From Diprion similis (lineage: Eukaryota; Arthropoda; Insecta; Hymenoptera; Diprionidae): a DNA stretch of 64,000 nucleotides. The position numbers and the translations under genes were made by a program. Shown piece by piece: positions 13,805 to 24,711 of this stretch; position 1 is the stretch's first letter; each line of letters opens with the position of its first letter. The stretch lies in the NCBI RefSeq assembly GCF_021155765.1, contig NC_060112.1, positions 17,980,001 to 18,044,000 on the forward strand. Reading direction: 5' to 3'. Below the pieces are notes generated by a model. It worked only from the letters and a program-made list of their open reading frames with translations, did not search any database and was not told the origin of the DNA.

Positions 13805-16800
13805 TCAGTCGAACGTAAATTCCATCTCATCACAAGTCTCCGCTATCCATTGAAGCAGTAGTTTAATTTTTTGACTTTCCTCGTTCGTAGATTTGAAATC
13901 TTCAATTCCACTGGTCAAACATTTCGATAAATGTTTCAATATATCCTAAAATCAAGGTTTTTAAAATGAATTGTTGAGCAGATTACACGTAATTGCAGAC
14001 CAGAGAGGACATGCAAACGGTGCACAATACCATAAGATATTAGCAAGAAATAACTGTTTTTCTGGGAAAATGTACTATGTAGTACTTGTTTGCTTCTAAA
14101 CTCTCTAATTTACTTACTATTGGCCAATCATATCTCAACAGCATTGTACATTGATCGCTGAAAGCCTCAACATTTAAAACTTCTTCTTTCAACAGTCTTT
14201 TTATAAATTTTCCAAGAGACAACCATACATCTGGATTTTGTGGGTTTGCCAGAAGCATAATGTTTCGTGGACTAAGAATTCTAGGCAAAATTAATTCTTT
14301 TTGCAAAAAATTTAAACACTCCATTTTCCATATTCGAATTAGCTTAGCGTGAACTTCCGAAACAAAAATATCCGTTCTATGTGCAGCTGAAATTCGGAAT
14401 ACATTAACGTATTAGTCCAGTTAAAAAAAAAAATATTTAAATAAGTTAAATGGGGCTTGTTTACCTAAGAATAATGCCAAGTCAACACTCATGGAGCCAA
14501 TTATTTTTTCTGGACCAAGTAATAAATCTGCTCTTTCCGTTAAAGATTTATATACATTGTCTAAAGATTGTAAAACACTTTGCAAATTCACAGAATTTCC
14601 CTTATTCTCCAACAGTTCCCAAATTATTGACTGCAACAGATAATTCGTAAAAACGTGAAATCGGATATTAATTTTAGTAACATTACATGTAATAATATAA
14701 CAACACTTGAAATAATTGAAATTTTAAGGCATCAATATTTAACTATATAAGTACATTAACTTGTATCAATTCATCAGACTACTCACTCGAAGGTCAATTA
14801 TCACATCAGTAGGAGATGCTGCATCAGTATTATGAATTTTCTTTTCAAACTGAATAGGATTGCTTTTATTTTTATAAGCTTTGTCGACCTCCATTTCCAT
14901 ATCCTTGAAAAATAAGGATCCATCGGTAATGTGGGACTGAATCCAGTTTTTAACCCTCTCTGTTGCTATTCTGACCGCAATTTGAGAACACATCTGTTTA
15001 ACAGATGGTAATGTGTCCTCTGCTAAAAGAGAGTCAATAGACTTCATAGTACGAGATTCACACATTTCCAAAATGTCTGCTTCACAATGTGTCTTCAATT
15101 CCAACGACAAATTCGATGCAATTGAATGCATTTCCGCTGTCATAGAAGACTGAAATTGAGGATGCTATGGTTAGAAGAAGCATGTAAACAACAGGTCTTA
15201 TGTTTAATAACATGCTTGGTTAATCAATAAAAAAAAATTACTATTACAAATAAAAATTAATGATCTTTAGAATATCAACCTTGAATTTATTGATATCGTC
15301 AGGTAATATACGTTGAGAAAGGGCATCCTGAAACTTGACTACATTTTTTTTTCTTGCCCGTGGTAAAGCAGAATTACAAATGTGTTTTACACAACTGGAT
15401 GCAACCCGTTCAGATACAAAATCAACCGTTTTTCGGGTAGAGATTGGTTGACCATGAAAAAATGCTTCCTCCAGTTGCAACTGTGAAATAAATTATCAGT
15501 TTAAATGTGTTACGGAATACAACATTCAAGACAAACTATTTATTAAGAATTCATACCTGTAACTGCTTAGTACTGGTACTACCGAATGGTTTTTCAAAAC
15601 CACGCGAAACAGGTGTTATATGGCGAATTGTGGTGCTGTTATTCAAGTTAGAATGATCTGCTATTAAGAGCGTTTTCAGTTCAGCCAAGAATGGGCAACA
15701 CACGTACAATATCCTTTCGTCTATTATCTCGAGACTGTCTGTGCAAGGGCTAGAGTTACTTGACTGATTGAGATCACTGCCTGTTCGTTCGATTTCTATA
15801 GCAAGAGTACTTTGTAAATTCTTAGAACTGAAATTGCTGATTGATTTGAATTTTCTATGAGTTGGAGATAATCTGCAATTGAAGTATAATCTTTCTGGAA
15901 AGTTACAGAGTTCAAAAAGCCATCCAATGCTGAATTTCAACAGAATCTTTACTTTCAACGACAAAGGATTTTCAAGTCTCGATTCATGTTTTGATTCGCA
16001 GTAAATGTAGCACAACATTTCCAACACTGTCCTGTAATAGGGCAATCGTAAGGACACGGGATCCAATAAGGCCAAGTATTTGACCACCCACGGTACAGTG
16101 AGAGCTAACTTTCCATTAATTATTGCAGTTTGAAGACAATATTGAAGATTTAAGGGCGGGAGAACCTGTAATCAATAATACATTTTATTGCACAATATAT
16201 TAAACAGTGACGTACGAAATTACAGTGATGGTATAATGCAGCACCTGAATTACACGCCCATTCATTTCAAAACTTCATCAATTACTGTAATACTTACTTG
16301 ACTTCGTAGCTCAAGTTGCGTAGCCAAGACACTTTCAAGCGAGTGTGGTTCACATCTGTATGGCAAAGAAATTAGGAATCCTAATACTTTAGCAAGAAGT
16401 CTTAAACTCAAAATGCACGTAACAAAATTCTGTTTCGTCTCCTGGTCAACCATTGTCTCTACAAAATTAAAATTAAGTTATTAAAAGAAAAATTCAAATA
16501 TGCAGAAATAAATATTGAAGCAATAGAAACCCAACATTAACTTCGCGGAAACATCATACAAGCTCGAATCAACTGTGATTGTATGATGATTATAATGACT
16601 AATAAGTTTCAATCAACTACCTGTATCTTCAATTTCACTTCCCGTGAATTGGGTATCATTCAGCTCCATTATCTCATGGACCAAACAATCTTGGAGATGA
16701 GCATAGAACATAGGATTTGCAGCATGCAGAATAAAATCTTTATAAAATTCTTGTACTCCGGGAAATGACGGAGGTGGAACGGGTCCTTTGGATGAAAGTG

Positions 16801-19800
16801 GCGTAACTAATCTTTCACGTAGTCGTGTCAATTTCTCTGGGTCAAAATGTTTCAATGATTTAAGAAAGCTGAAGCTTTCATCGTTTACAGGCTCCTCCTA
16901 AAATATTAGAAGCAAATAATCGATAAAATGTGAAAAATTGGTTGCTATACCTGAAAAGTACCTCGCACGTATTATTTAAACGACTTCCCGACAAAGTACA
17001 TAATGCTCACCTTAGATCCATTTCCAATGCAGGATAACAATAACTGAGACTTAAATAGTCTTGCAAAGTGACAATAATTTGCTGCGTCGTTATGCAAAGA
17101 TAGCAGTGTCCGAATTTTTCCCGCTAGTGCAATAGAAAACACCCACCCAGGTGCTAGATGATGAGTTTCCCAAATTCTCATCACATCATAAAACAAGTCA
17201 CGCTGTTTCCTAAAGCTTTGAAAGCCAACAAGAGAGGGAAAATTTTCACGATTGTCCGTATCGATTTGAAAGCTAACATTTGCTTCGGTGGTACTGCAAG
17301 AATAATAATCAATGTCAAAAGTGCATCATTTGAAAACCGATGCCTTATTCAAATGGTGAATAATTGGGAGAATACATTTTTTACGAAAGAAAAAACATGA
17401 AATTTCAAATATTTCAAATTAATAAAACTTCAATGTTGGCGGAAGAATTTAGAGACGGTTACCTCTGCGTGAATTTTTAAGATCAGTATTCAGTGCGTAA
17501 GTGGGTCTGGAGCTATAAAAAGGCGTGTTAGCAATCCAGTAGCTTCCTCATCGGCAGAAGCCATTCAACACGCAATCCCAAAAGACACACAAAACCCCAT
17601 TAAGGTAACCGTCTTCAACAGTTTTCAGTCAACGACTCCGACAACGAACAATTAACAATTTGACCTTACCTGAAAGTATTAAAGTGTTGCTTGAGTTGAC
17701 TTGATTCATTCAATTTTCCTCTGTAGCACTGACTTAGGTATTCTTGTAGACCAGGTGAAAATGTAGCAATTCGATTATTTTCACAAAGCAACTTCAACGT
17801 AGTTCTATCTAACAAACTTAACAACACTCTTTGAGTGTTCAAGAAGGAGGTTGAAAAATATATGCAGTTGTGTATCGTTTGAAAATATTCATCTGGAATA
17901 GGAATTTTTTTCGTTGAAAGGTTCAACTGACCTTCGCATGTACAATTACTTTCTTTGCAATCCAGTGACGATCTTGTCAAATTCTCAAATACTTCATCAA
18001 CTGCGATTTTACGTTGCAATGAAACATTTTTGTCTGTACTTAAAATATTATCGTCATTCAGAACCTGACATCCAAGTTCTTCGTTCAAAAATTCGATATC
18101 TACACACTTTTTCGAATTTTCATGCTTATCGATCAGACACTCATCACTCTCGTTAAGAGATTTTTCTTCAACAGTTGATCTCACTGCATTACTCTTTTCT
18201 TTCAAGCTGTGATTGTTCGAAACTGACTGATATTTATCATTTCCAAATGAATGTTGCAAAGTAATTAAAGATATCACAAAATTCAATTCCGTCATAGGGT
18301 TTATAACTAAATTATAATCCAACAAGCTAGAATAAATTTTTACTAATTTATCCAAAGCTTGACGATTTTCAACGTGTTGTAAGCTTGGAGTTAAAAGTGG
18401 TGCAGTCGACGTTTTTATATTAGTTGTTTTTGACAATATACATGGCTCAACATGTTCAGCCAATGTATCGGGTATGCTTTTTTGCTGTTTCTGTCTCTCT
18501 AATCGCAACAAATCCCTTTCAAGTTCGAATGGTGTTGTGTCAGGCTTATCAGTCTGCAATATCTCCAAGAATTGAGGGTTTACTATTTGTGGTCTACTTA
18601 TTGTTCCAAAAGTTGAGTTCTCTTTAATTCCTGAAATGACAAACGATTTTACCCAATGGTTGATCATTTTTGTGTTATGTTTTGAAAGACAAAACTATTG
18701 CTGAAAACTCGGTGAGCCAATTGGTCAAAAAAGTGTTTAGGTTTTTTAATGTCAATGTCAAACTTAATATTCTATCAGTAAGAGAGATGTACCTTTATCA
18801 TCTGATGTATCTAGTTTTGTTGGCTTGATTCTTCGCTTCCTTCTTCCACAACTCTTTCCGATCTCTGGGAAGCCATCCTCTGTTATGGATAACTTATCCA
18901 TCACCGAGCCTTCGCTATCACTACTCTTGCTTGATTGTATTCTTGCATTTGTTTTCTTCGAACTGCTTTTTTTAGAACCTCGTGAATCAATGCTTATAAA
19001 ATCTCCAAGGCTGGCGTTCTGCCTGGGTGTAGATTTTAAGTTCCTTTGGATATGATGAGAACCTTGCTTAGGACTATTATCGTTGAAATGTTGCGGACTA
19101 CTTTTTGAATATTGATATCGCTCCACACTTCTGCTGTACGACAACTTAGAATTTTGCGGCGTCATTGCATTATTAATATACAAAGGCGATATTGGAGTTT
19201 CGCAATTATTGTTAACAATCGTGAAATTGCTAAGCACAACGGATTCATCTACTGTCGAATTCTTTGACTCTGGAGACATATTTAAACTGTTTAAATGATG
19301 CCAGTCATTATTGCTATCGCCAAAGACTGATGACGTGTTTGCTAAGCTGCCATCCTTAATTCCATTTCTATAAGAACTCGATAGCTTATTTGGAGTTTTG
19401 TCATTTTTTGATACCGACAAACAATTCGATATATCAAAATTTTCGTTGCAATTTGTCAGGTTTTCTAAAATACCAGTATAACATTCAGATTTTTTAGTAG
19501 ATAAAGTTTTCATGTCCGGCGTGCTACAAAGTTGAAAATTTTCATCAGTAGTAAGACCAAGCGCATCTGCTTTAGAAACGTGCTGGCTAAACCCATTGAA
19601 TATTTTATGAACCTTACTCGAAGGATCTGTCTCAACTAATGGTGTGCTAGTCGTTGTTTTTTTAGCAATGTCAGAACCGTCAGATGAATTTCTATCAACT
19701 CTCATTTTTTCCGGTGTTTTTGTACTTGTTGGAATAGACAAACTTTGGTTTCCCCCAATCCTATGGACATTAAACATGGCCTGCCCTTCACTAATCGCAT

Positions 19801-20731
19801 CCGTCTCGCGCAACAGAGACTTGTTGTTCAATTTAACAGTGTTAGTTATTGATGAAATTTCTTGTTTTGACACAGCAGAGACGTTGTTACGCGCATGGCC
19901 TCTCAAGCCCTGGGTATCCTCATTTTTTGAATCGGGTACTGAGTTCGCATCGGCATTGAACAATGAAACACGTCTATGAGTTCTTTCATTTGTTTTCTGC
20001 AATCTGTCATTTGTTGAACCACAGCATTGAATTTCTTTGGTCGGAGTTTGTCTTGCATTATACGAGCCGTGAAGTACGCTAAGATAAAAAATCAAAAAAT
20101 TCTGGTTCCAATATTTGAAAACAAAAAAAATTCATAAAGGATCAAAGTAAATGAATACCCAATTACTATAAAAGTAAAAGAAATCTACCAATGATGAAAA
20201 TAAATGAAGTATAAAAAAATATAAATTAATTCTGCTTGCTAACAAAAGTATAACGTCTTGTGAAACCTGTTCATCATAACTTTCAGAATTATTAGAAATT
20301 TGGTGTTCGGAAACCGATTTCGTTAGTTAATAGAGTAAAGGTTGACGTTCGATTTTCAACGATAGTAATATGAATGAGAAGCATATGGTTTCAGCCTGTA
20401 TTTACATACGAATTTACCTTTTCGTTTGCTCCCGTAGAAAACTTAGAAAGTACAGAAGAAAGTCACACTGCGTGCATCCAGATTTGTTGAAATTATCCCA
20501 TTTCGAATTCTAAAATACATAAGTGCTGATGATATGCTTGTAAAAATATTTACATGATACTGGTAATCAACATAACCTCCAAAAATTTGAAAGCTTCTGT
20601 ATGAACCGGTGAAGTGACAGGTGTTGAGGTGAAATGTAAATTACCTCGACGTCGTCAGTTGTCAACCAATCTATAATATCTTCCACGGCTATTAGTCCAC
20701 TTAATGCATCTTTGAGTAGAAGATTCGCCAT
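13805..20731 (-). CDS. CDAN1: Codanin-1 (CDAN1 / Drosophila dlt-vanaso) orthologue
   Basis: Codanin-1 binds the histone chaperone ASF1 in the cytoplasm and limits histone supply to chromatin; human mutations cause congenital dyserythropoietic anaemia type I. Thirteen exons: 20645-20731, 20418-20509, 18793-20078, 17670-18630, 17011-17293, 16621-16897, 16298-16458, 15557-16165, 15280-15480, 14787-15149, 14465-14630, 14118-14386 and 13805-13945. All phases agree; 1,631 residues, longer than the human protein of about 1,227. Exon 3 is a long Ser/Asn-rich disordered region that ends with [10 protein letters not shown] (about 474-483). This resembles the HIRA/CAF-1 B-domain motif used for ASF1 binding. 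The C-terminal half carries codanin-type sequence: [38 protein letters not shown] and [15 protein letters not shown]. The start ATG opens [14 protein letters not shown]. The donor GTTGAT at the end of exon 15280-15480 is weak. It is divergent from NDUFAF5, with 609 bp between start codons. Confidence 0.92.
17450..17660 (+). promoter_or_regulatory. TATA-promoter-like island in a codanin-1 intron
   Basis: The intron 17294-17669 is AT-rich except for this stretch. TATAAAAA lies at 17514-17521 followed by GGCG, an initiator-like CCAGT sits about 20 nt downstream, and a donor-like AAG|GTAACC follows at 17602-17607. The layout resembles a plus-strand TATA promoter plus a short non-coding exon. No plus-strand coding exon follows that I can recognise, so it may be a fossil or chance. 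Confidence 0.3.
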
Positions 20732-21340
20732 GCCAGTACGTTACTGAATAGTAGTCTAAATAAAATGCTATAAATTATCAAATTATGTATACGCTGCTCT
20801 ACGCTAGTTTCACTGAATGCCACGGATGTAGAGTGGATGTGGGCCTTTGGTGGGAATGGGATCTCGTATGTGGGAAAGGTGGGAAACAAATGCTTACAAA
20901 TGTATGCGTGTCGGACATCTTGCGTTGTGTATTTACGATTTTGGCGGGAATTATGCGTGCAAGTGGACCGCAATACAACAATCGGAAAAGTCGGAGCGCT
21001 GCTTGCATCATTGTTTTAAAAGTGAAGGAAATGTGCATGTGATTTTGGTTTATATTCGTAATTCGTTGTGTGGTGTAAATTCTTACAGTAATTGAATAAC
21101 CATATCCCACCAAAAAGTGCCAGCCTCGGCAATTTTTCCGTTAGATCCGGCAAGGGCAACTGAGTGGAGTACTAGTCGTCGGTAGCCTAGGGTCGGCCTA
21201 TCATAAGATTCCAGGCCCTGGTTTCTACCACGGATTTCTAACTTTCTACCTGTTCTCCAACATTGACAATAAGTTGTCTATGCTGTGACATTGACTGGCC
21301 TCAGGCTTGCGATGCAAATGTGGTGCTTCATTGTGTGATC
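20732..21340. promoter_or_regulatory. Shared upstream region of codanin-1 and NDUFAF5
   Basis: 609 bp separate the two divergent start codons. The segment has moderate GC content and no convincing TATA box. Open frames crossing it on both strands overlap one another and have no family resemblance. It most likely acts as a bidirectional housekeeping promoter. Confidence 0.5.
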
Positions 21341-22671
21341 ATGTCGATACTGAAAATACCTTGGATACAGCGTCGCTGTTTAAAAAATGACCTGCACAAG
21401 CTCGGAGACTTCGCGTCACAGTACATGAAAAATGAGAATAAAACAATCCCACCCGGTATTCGTAGGTTAAGTTACACAAGAGTAACTTACGCGCTACCTC
21501 CAAATAGTGTAATGAACGTTTTCAACCGTGATCATAAATTAATGCAAAGGGAACGTGCAGCTAGAGCCGAAGATGTCGAGTTATACGACTATGTAAAAGA
21601 TGAGGTTGGTTACAGATTGTCGGACAGAATCTTTGACATAAAACGCAGATTTAAAAAAGCCCTCGATTTAGGTTGCGGTCGAGGCCATGTATCAAAACAC
21701 GTCCTCAGTGACAGCGTGGAGGAATTAATTCTGGCTGACATGTGCCCCACTTGGTTAAAACAAGCTCAAACAACCGAAGGTGTCAAAGTCGAAAGAAAGA
21801 TCGTCGATGAAGAAAATATGCCTTTCGAACCCAATAGTTTAGATCTAGTTATAAGCTGTCTCAGTTTACATTGGGTTAATGATCTTCCAGGATGCTTTAA
21901 TCAAATAATACGCAGCTTAAGAAACGACGGCGTATTCATGGCTGCTGTTTTTGGTGGCGATACTCTTTACGAGCTAAGGTATTATTCTATAACATTATGA
22001 CTCGGTCTACAATTCATGTAAAGATTCTATTTAAGTTTATTGTTTTTTTTCCCATATCTACTTAATAGTATCTTGGTTTTTTCAGGTCTTCGTTACAATT
22101 AGCAGAATTAGAGCGAGAGGGTGGCATATCGCCTCACATTTCACCATTTACCGAGATCAGAGACATAGGCAGTTTATTAAATAGAGCAGGATTCACTATG
22201 TTGACAGTTGACACCGATGAAATAGTTGTCGGGTTTCCTACCATGTACGAATTAATGTGGGACTTGAAAGGTATATTACAATACCCTTTTTGCCATTTTA
22301 ATTTTTACATTACTTGGTAATTGCAAACAACTTTAACATTACTAGCATCAATGTCATTAAATTGTCTTTCACTCTCAGGAATGGGGGAGAATAATGCAGC
22401 CCGAAATCGTAAGCTTCATTTGAAACGGGATACGGGACTAGCAGCAGCATCAATTTATGAAGAATTTTATGGGAAATTGAATGAGAAAGATGGGTCGAAG
22501 TATATACCAGCAACATTTCAAATAATCTACATGCTTGGATGGAAGCCTGATGCTTCTCAGCCAACACCATTGAAGAGAGGAACAGGCGAAGTATCTCTTA
22601 AGGATTTACACCGTCTTGACCAAATAGTCAAAGAAACGAAAAAAGTCAAACTTAGTGATGAAGACAAATAA
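21341..22671 (+). CDS. NDUFAF5: NDUFAF5, mitochondrial complex I assembly arginine hydroxylase
   Basis: NDUFAF5 hydroxylates an arginine of the complex I subunit NDUFS7 in the mitochondrial matrix early in assembly of the peripheral arm; it has a methyltransferase fold. Exons 21341-21978, 22086-22270 and 22379-22671, phases consistent, 371 residues, close to the family size. Motif I LDLGCGRG begins at residue 108. Other typical family sequence includes [16 protein letters not shown], a [12 protein letters not shown] stretch, [10 protein letters not shown], and [22 protein letters not shown] near the C-terminus. I chose the ATG at 21341 ([12 protein letters not shown]), which gives a basic, presequence-like N-terminus. 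An in-frame upstream ATG at 21263 would add a cysteine-rich stretch that does not look like a presequence. It converges with UFC1. Confidence 0.94.
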
Positions 22672-23040
22672 CTAATATACCAATTCTATTTATTGTATGT
22701 AGGAATATAAATAATGTATAAAACAAACAAATCTTTCTGTTTACATTTAACGTATTTTTCTAACTTAAAATTTCGATTTAGAATGTTAATCTTCGAAAAA
22801 ATTTGCTAATTGGCGACTTGTGAAAGTACTAGGTGATACACTCATATTTTATGAGGCTAAAATAACGAATTATATATTCGCAATATTGGTTTAAGAAAGT
22901 TTTTCCTCCTTAAGTTTATGGATGCATGTCAACAAGACTCGGTAAAAAAATATGCATTTTGAAATGTTCACCTGTATTTACACAATATTAATCCATATAG
23001 AGCTTCAATGTATTTTTCATAATTGTATACTTTGTATATA
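22672..23040. other. Convergent 3' region between NDUFAF5 and UFC1
   Basis: 369 AT-rich bases between two stop codons facing each other. TTTATT at 22687-22692 is an AATAAA on the minus strand and could end UFC1 transcripts, which would then overlap the NDUFAF5 3' end. No coding signal is seen. Confidence 0.5.
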
Positions 23041-23881
23041 TTACTCATCCCCTCTGTCTTTGTAACTAATAACACCCTTCTCGATTAGGTCTGGAATTTC
23101 TACCGCTAGCCAGGGGCCCAACTAAAATCACAAGAAATCGGTTTTATCATACAAACATTTATAGAGCATTCAAGACTGAACAAATTGAGAATTACCCCTA
23201 AAGCCATTGCGTGGGCAATCCCGAACTTGGGAACATTTCTCGCCCAAAGCGGTTTAAAGTGGTCCGTTAAACATATTTTCCCGCCTCTGTACATTTTTGC
23301 TGTCTTACCATCCAATTCAGGCAGTGCTATCTCTGGTGCTGTTGTAGGATAGGTTACAGGAATCTAAATATGTATTAATCCATCAGTTAAAAGGTCTCTA
23401 GTTCCCGGAGTCTGTTCACTCAATAAATTGCATTACTCACATCAAATTCAACGTCGAATTCATACTTCAGAAGATTATGCATATACCAGCATTTTCCAAA
23501 CCATCGTGTTCCTTCCTTGTTAGATTCCAACCGAAACCAATCGTTGTCCGAACCTTTATTGTTCTGAACATACTGTGACATAGAAAATATAAATGCGGAA
23601 GCTATAATCGTAGCATCGTGAGTGATAAAATTTACAATAGAAGCAATTGCCAACAGAATTTAGTAAAATGGAATTTGTCAATTAGGTGTCAAACATATGG
23701 CTAGAAGATCGGACATCGTTTCTTCAAAATTAGATAATACACCCGGTGAATTGTTTACCTTTATTAAAGCTTGATATTCTTCCTTTAATCTGTTGACCCA
23801 TAATTCTTTATCACGCGGTCCTGCCTTTGTACTTAGCAAAGGAATACTACTGAGAGTTTTTCGCGTAGATTCGTCCACCAT
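23041..23881 (-). CDS. UFC1: UFC1, UFM1-conjugating E2 enzyme
   Basis: E2 enzyme of ufmylation: it receives UFM1 from UBA5 as a thioester and works with the E3 UFL1 at the endoplasmic reticulum, where ribosomal protein uL24 is a main target. Exons 23759-23881, 23441-23572, 23196-23363 and 23041-23121, all phase 0, giving 167 residues, exactly the human length. The catalytic cysteine is Cys116 in [11 protein letters not shown]. Nearly the whole protein matches the family: [57 protein letters not shown] and [13 protein letters not shown]. The start MVDESTRK matches the human MADEATRR. It shares its upstream region with the divergent ifc gene. Confidence 0.97.
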
Positions 23882-24711
23882 AATTACTAACCTCACTTTT
23901 GTAACTGAACCATCTCATCCTACGTATTAATCTACCCGTCAAAAGCGGTCAAGGGTAAAGCAGGAACTGATCTCGCCAATGTTCTCCATTTTTCCAAAGT
24001 TTGTTATCGGTCGAAGGTAAAGTAGTCATCACGTTCGTGACATTGCTTAGGTCATGATAGTTAACGCTGATAATAAAACCAACAAAAATGCTAAAAAAAT
24101 ACTTCCACACCGTGCAAAACACAGACAACTTGTGCAAAATGTCGGTATCCATTAAGGTAAATGTGGTTTTCCGATGCGTGAAAGAACAATTTCATTCGGG
24201 ACCTTGGAGAATCAGCAGATGTGACGGTCGTTAATTTCTTTACATCATGGTATCGAGGTTCTTGACCGGCTACAGAGTAAAAAATTCACTCTTATAGGTT
24301 TCGCTGTTTGACTACCGGGAAGAAAAAAAAAATGATAAAATTCCTGAAATTATGATACTCTAAATAAGCGGCCCACTGAAAATCCGAGTCTTTTAAAGCA
24401 GTGTTTATAACTATCGATTAAATTTCACTCCACGACGAATTGCTTCTATTCCTAGAGTTGAGATTACTTGAGTTGATCGCAGATCAACGTCCGGTGAGCG
24501 TCACATTCTTGCAGCGCTACTGTGGCTGCCCAATATCATGATCAGTGTCGACTGTCGAGTGTCGCTGTGAAGTGTCGACAGCGCGAGTCGCTGCGAGATT
24601 CGCGGAGTGAATTAACCGCGCCTATAACACCGGCATCCTCCTTGGCACGCAGTTTGCACTGAAAAATGTTATCTAAACTAATTTAGCAAAAGTTCTACTT
24701 GCAAGTACAAA
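23882..24711. promoter_or_regulatory. Shared upstream region of UFC1 and ifc
   Basis: 830 bp between divergent start codons. The half nearest ifc is GC-richer and contains three copies of AGTGTCG at 24544, 24558 and 24571 (spacing 14 and 13 bp) plus related GTCG repeats, followed by CpG-rich sequence. This is probably the ifc promoter and 5' UTR. Confidence 0.45.
23949..24152 (-). CDS. Small ORF with one hydrophobic segment, unrecognised
   Basis: 67-codon frame 68 bp upstream of UFC1 on the same strand, ending in TGA. Residues about 15-30 form a hydrophobic, possibly membrane-spanning stretch (KYFFSIFVGFIISV). I recognise no family. It may be an upstream ORF in the UFC1 leader, a small membrane protein, or chance in AT-rich DNA. 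Confidence 0.2.
   Translation of the reverse strand: MDTDILHKLSVFCTVWKYFFSIFVGFIISVNYHDLSNVTNVMTTLPSTDNKLWKNGEHWRDQFLLYP

Noticed and set aside
18825-19979. Plus-strand frames of 76-111 codons inside codanin-1 exon 3
   Set aside because: Shadows of the long minus-strand coding exon, hydrophobic because they mirror Ser/Asn/Lys-rich codons.
20785-21113. Several overlapping open frames between codanin-1 and NDUFAF5
   Set aside because: They overlap on both strands in different frames and lie in the presumed shared promoter; none resembles a protein family.
21263-21340. Upstream in-frame start for NDUFAF5
   Set aside because: The extension is cysteine-rich and not presequence-like; the ATG at 21341 gives a basic N-terminus at the usual family length.
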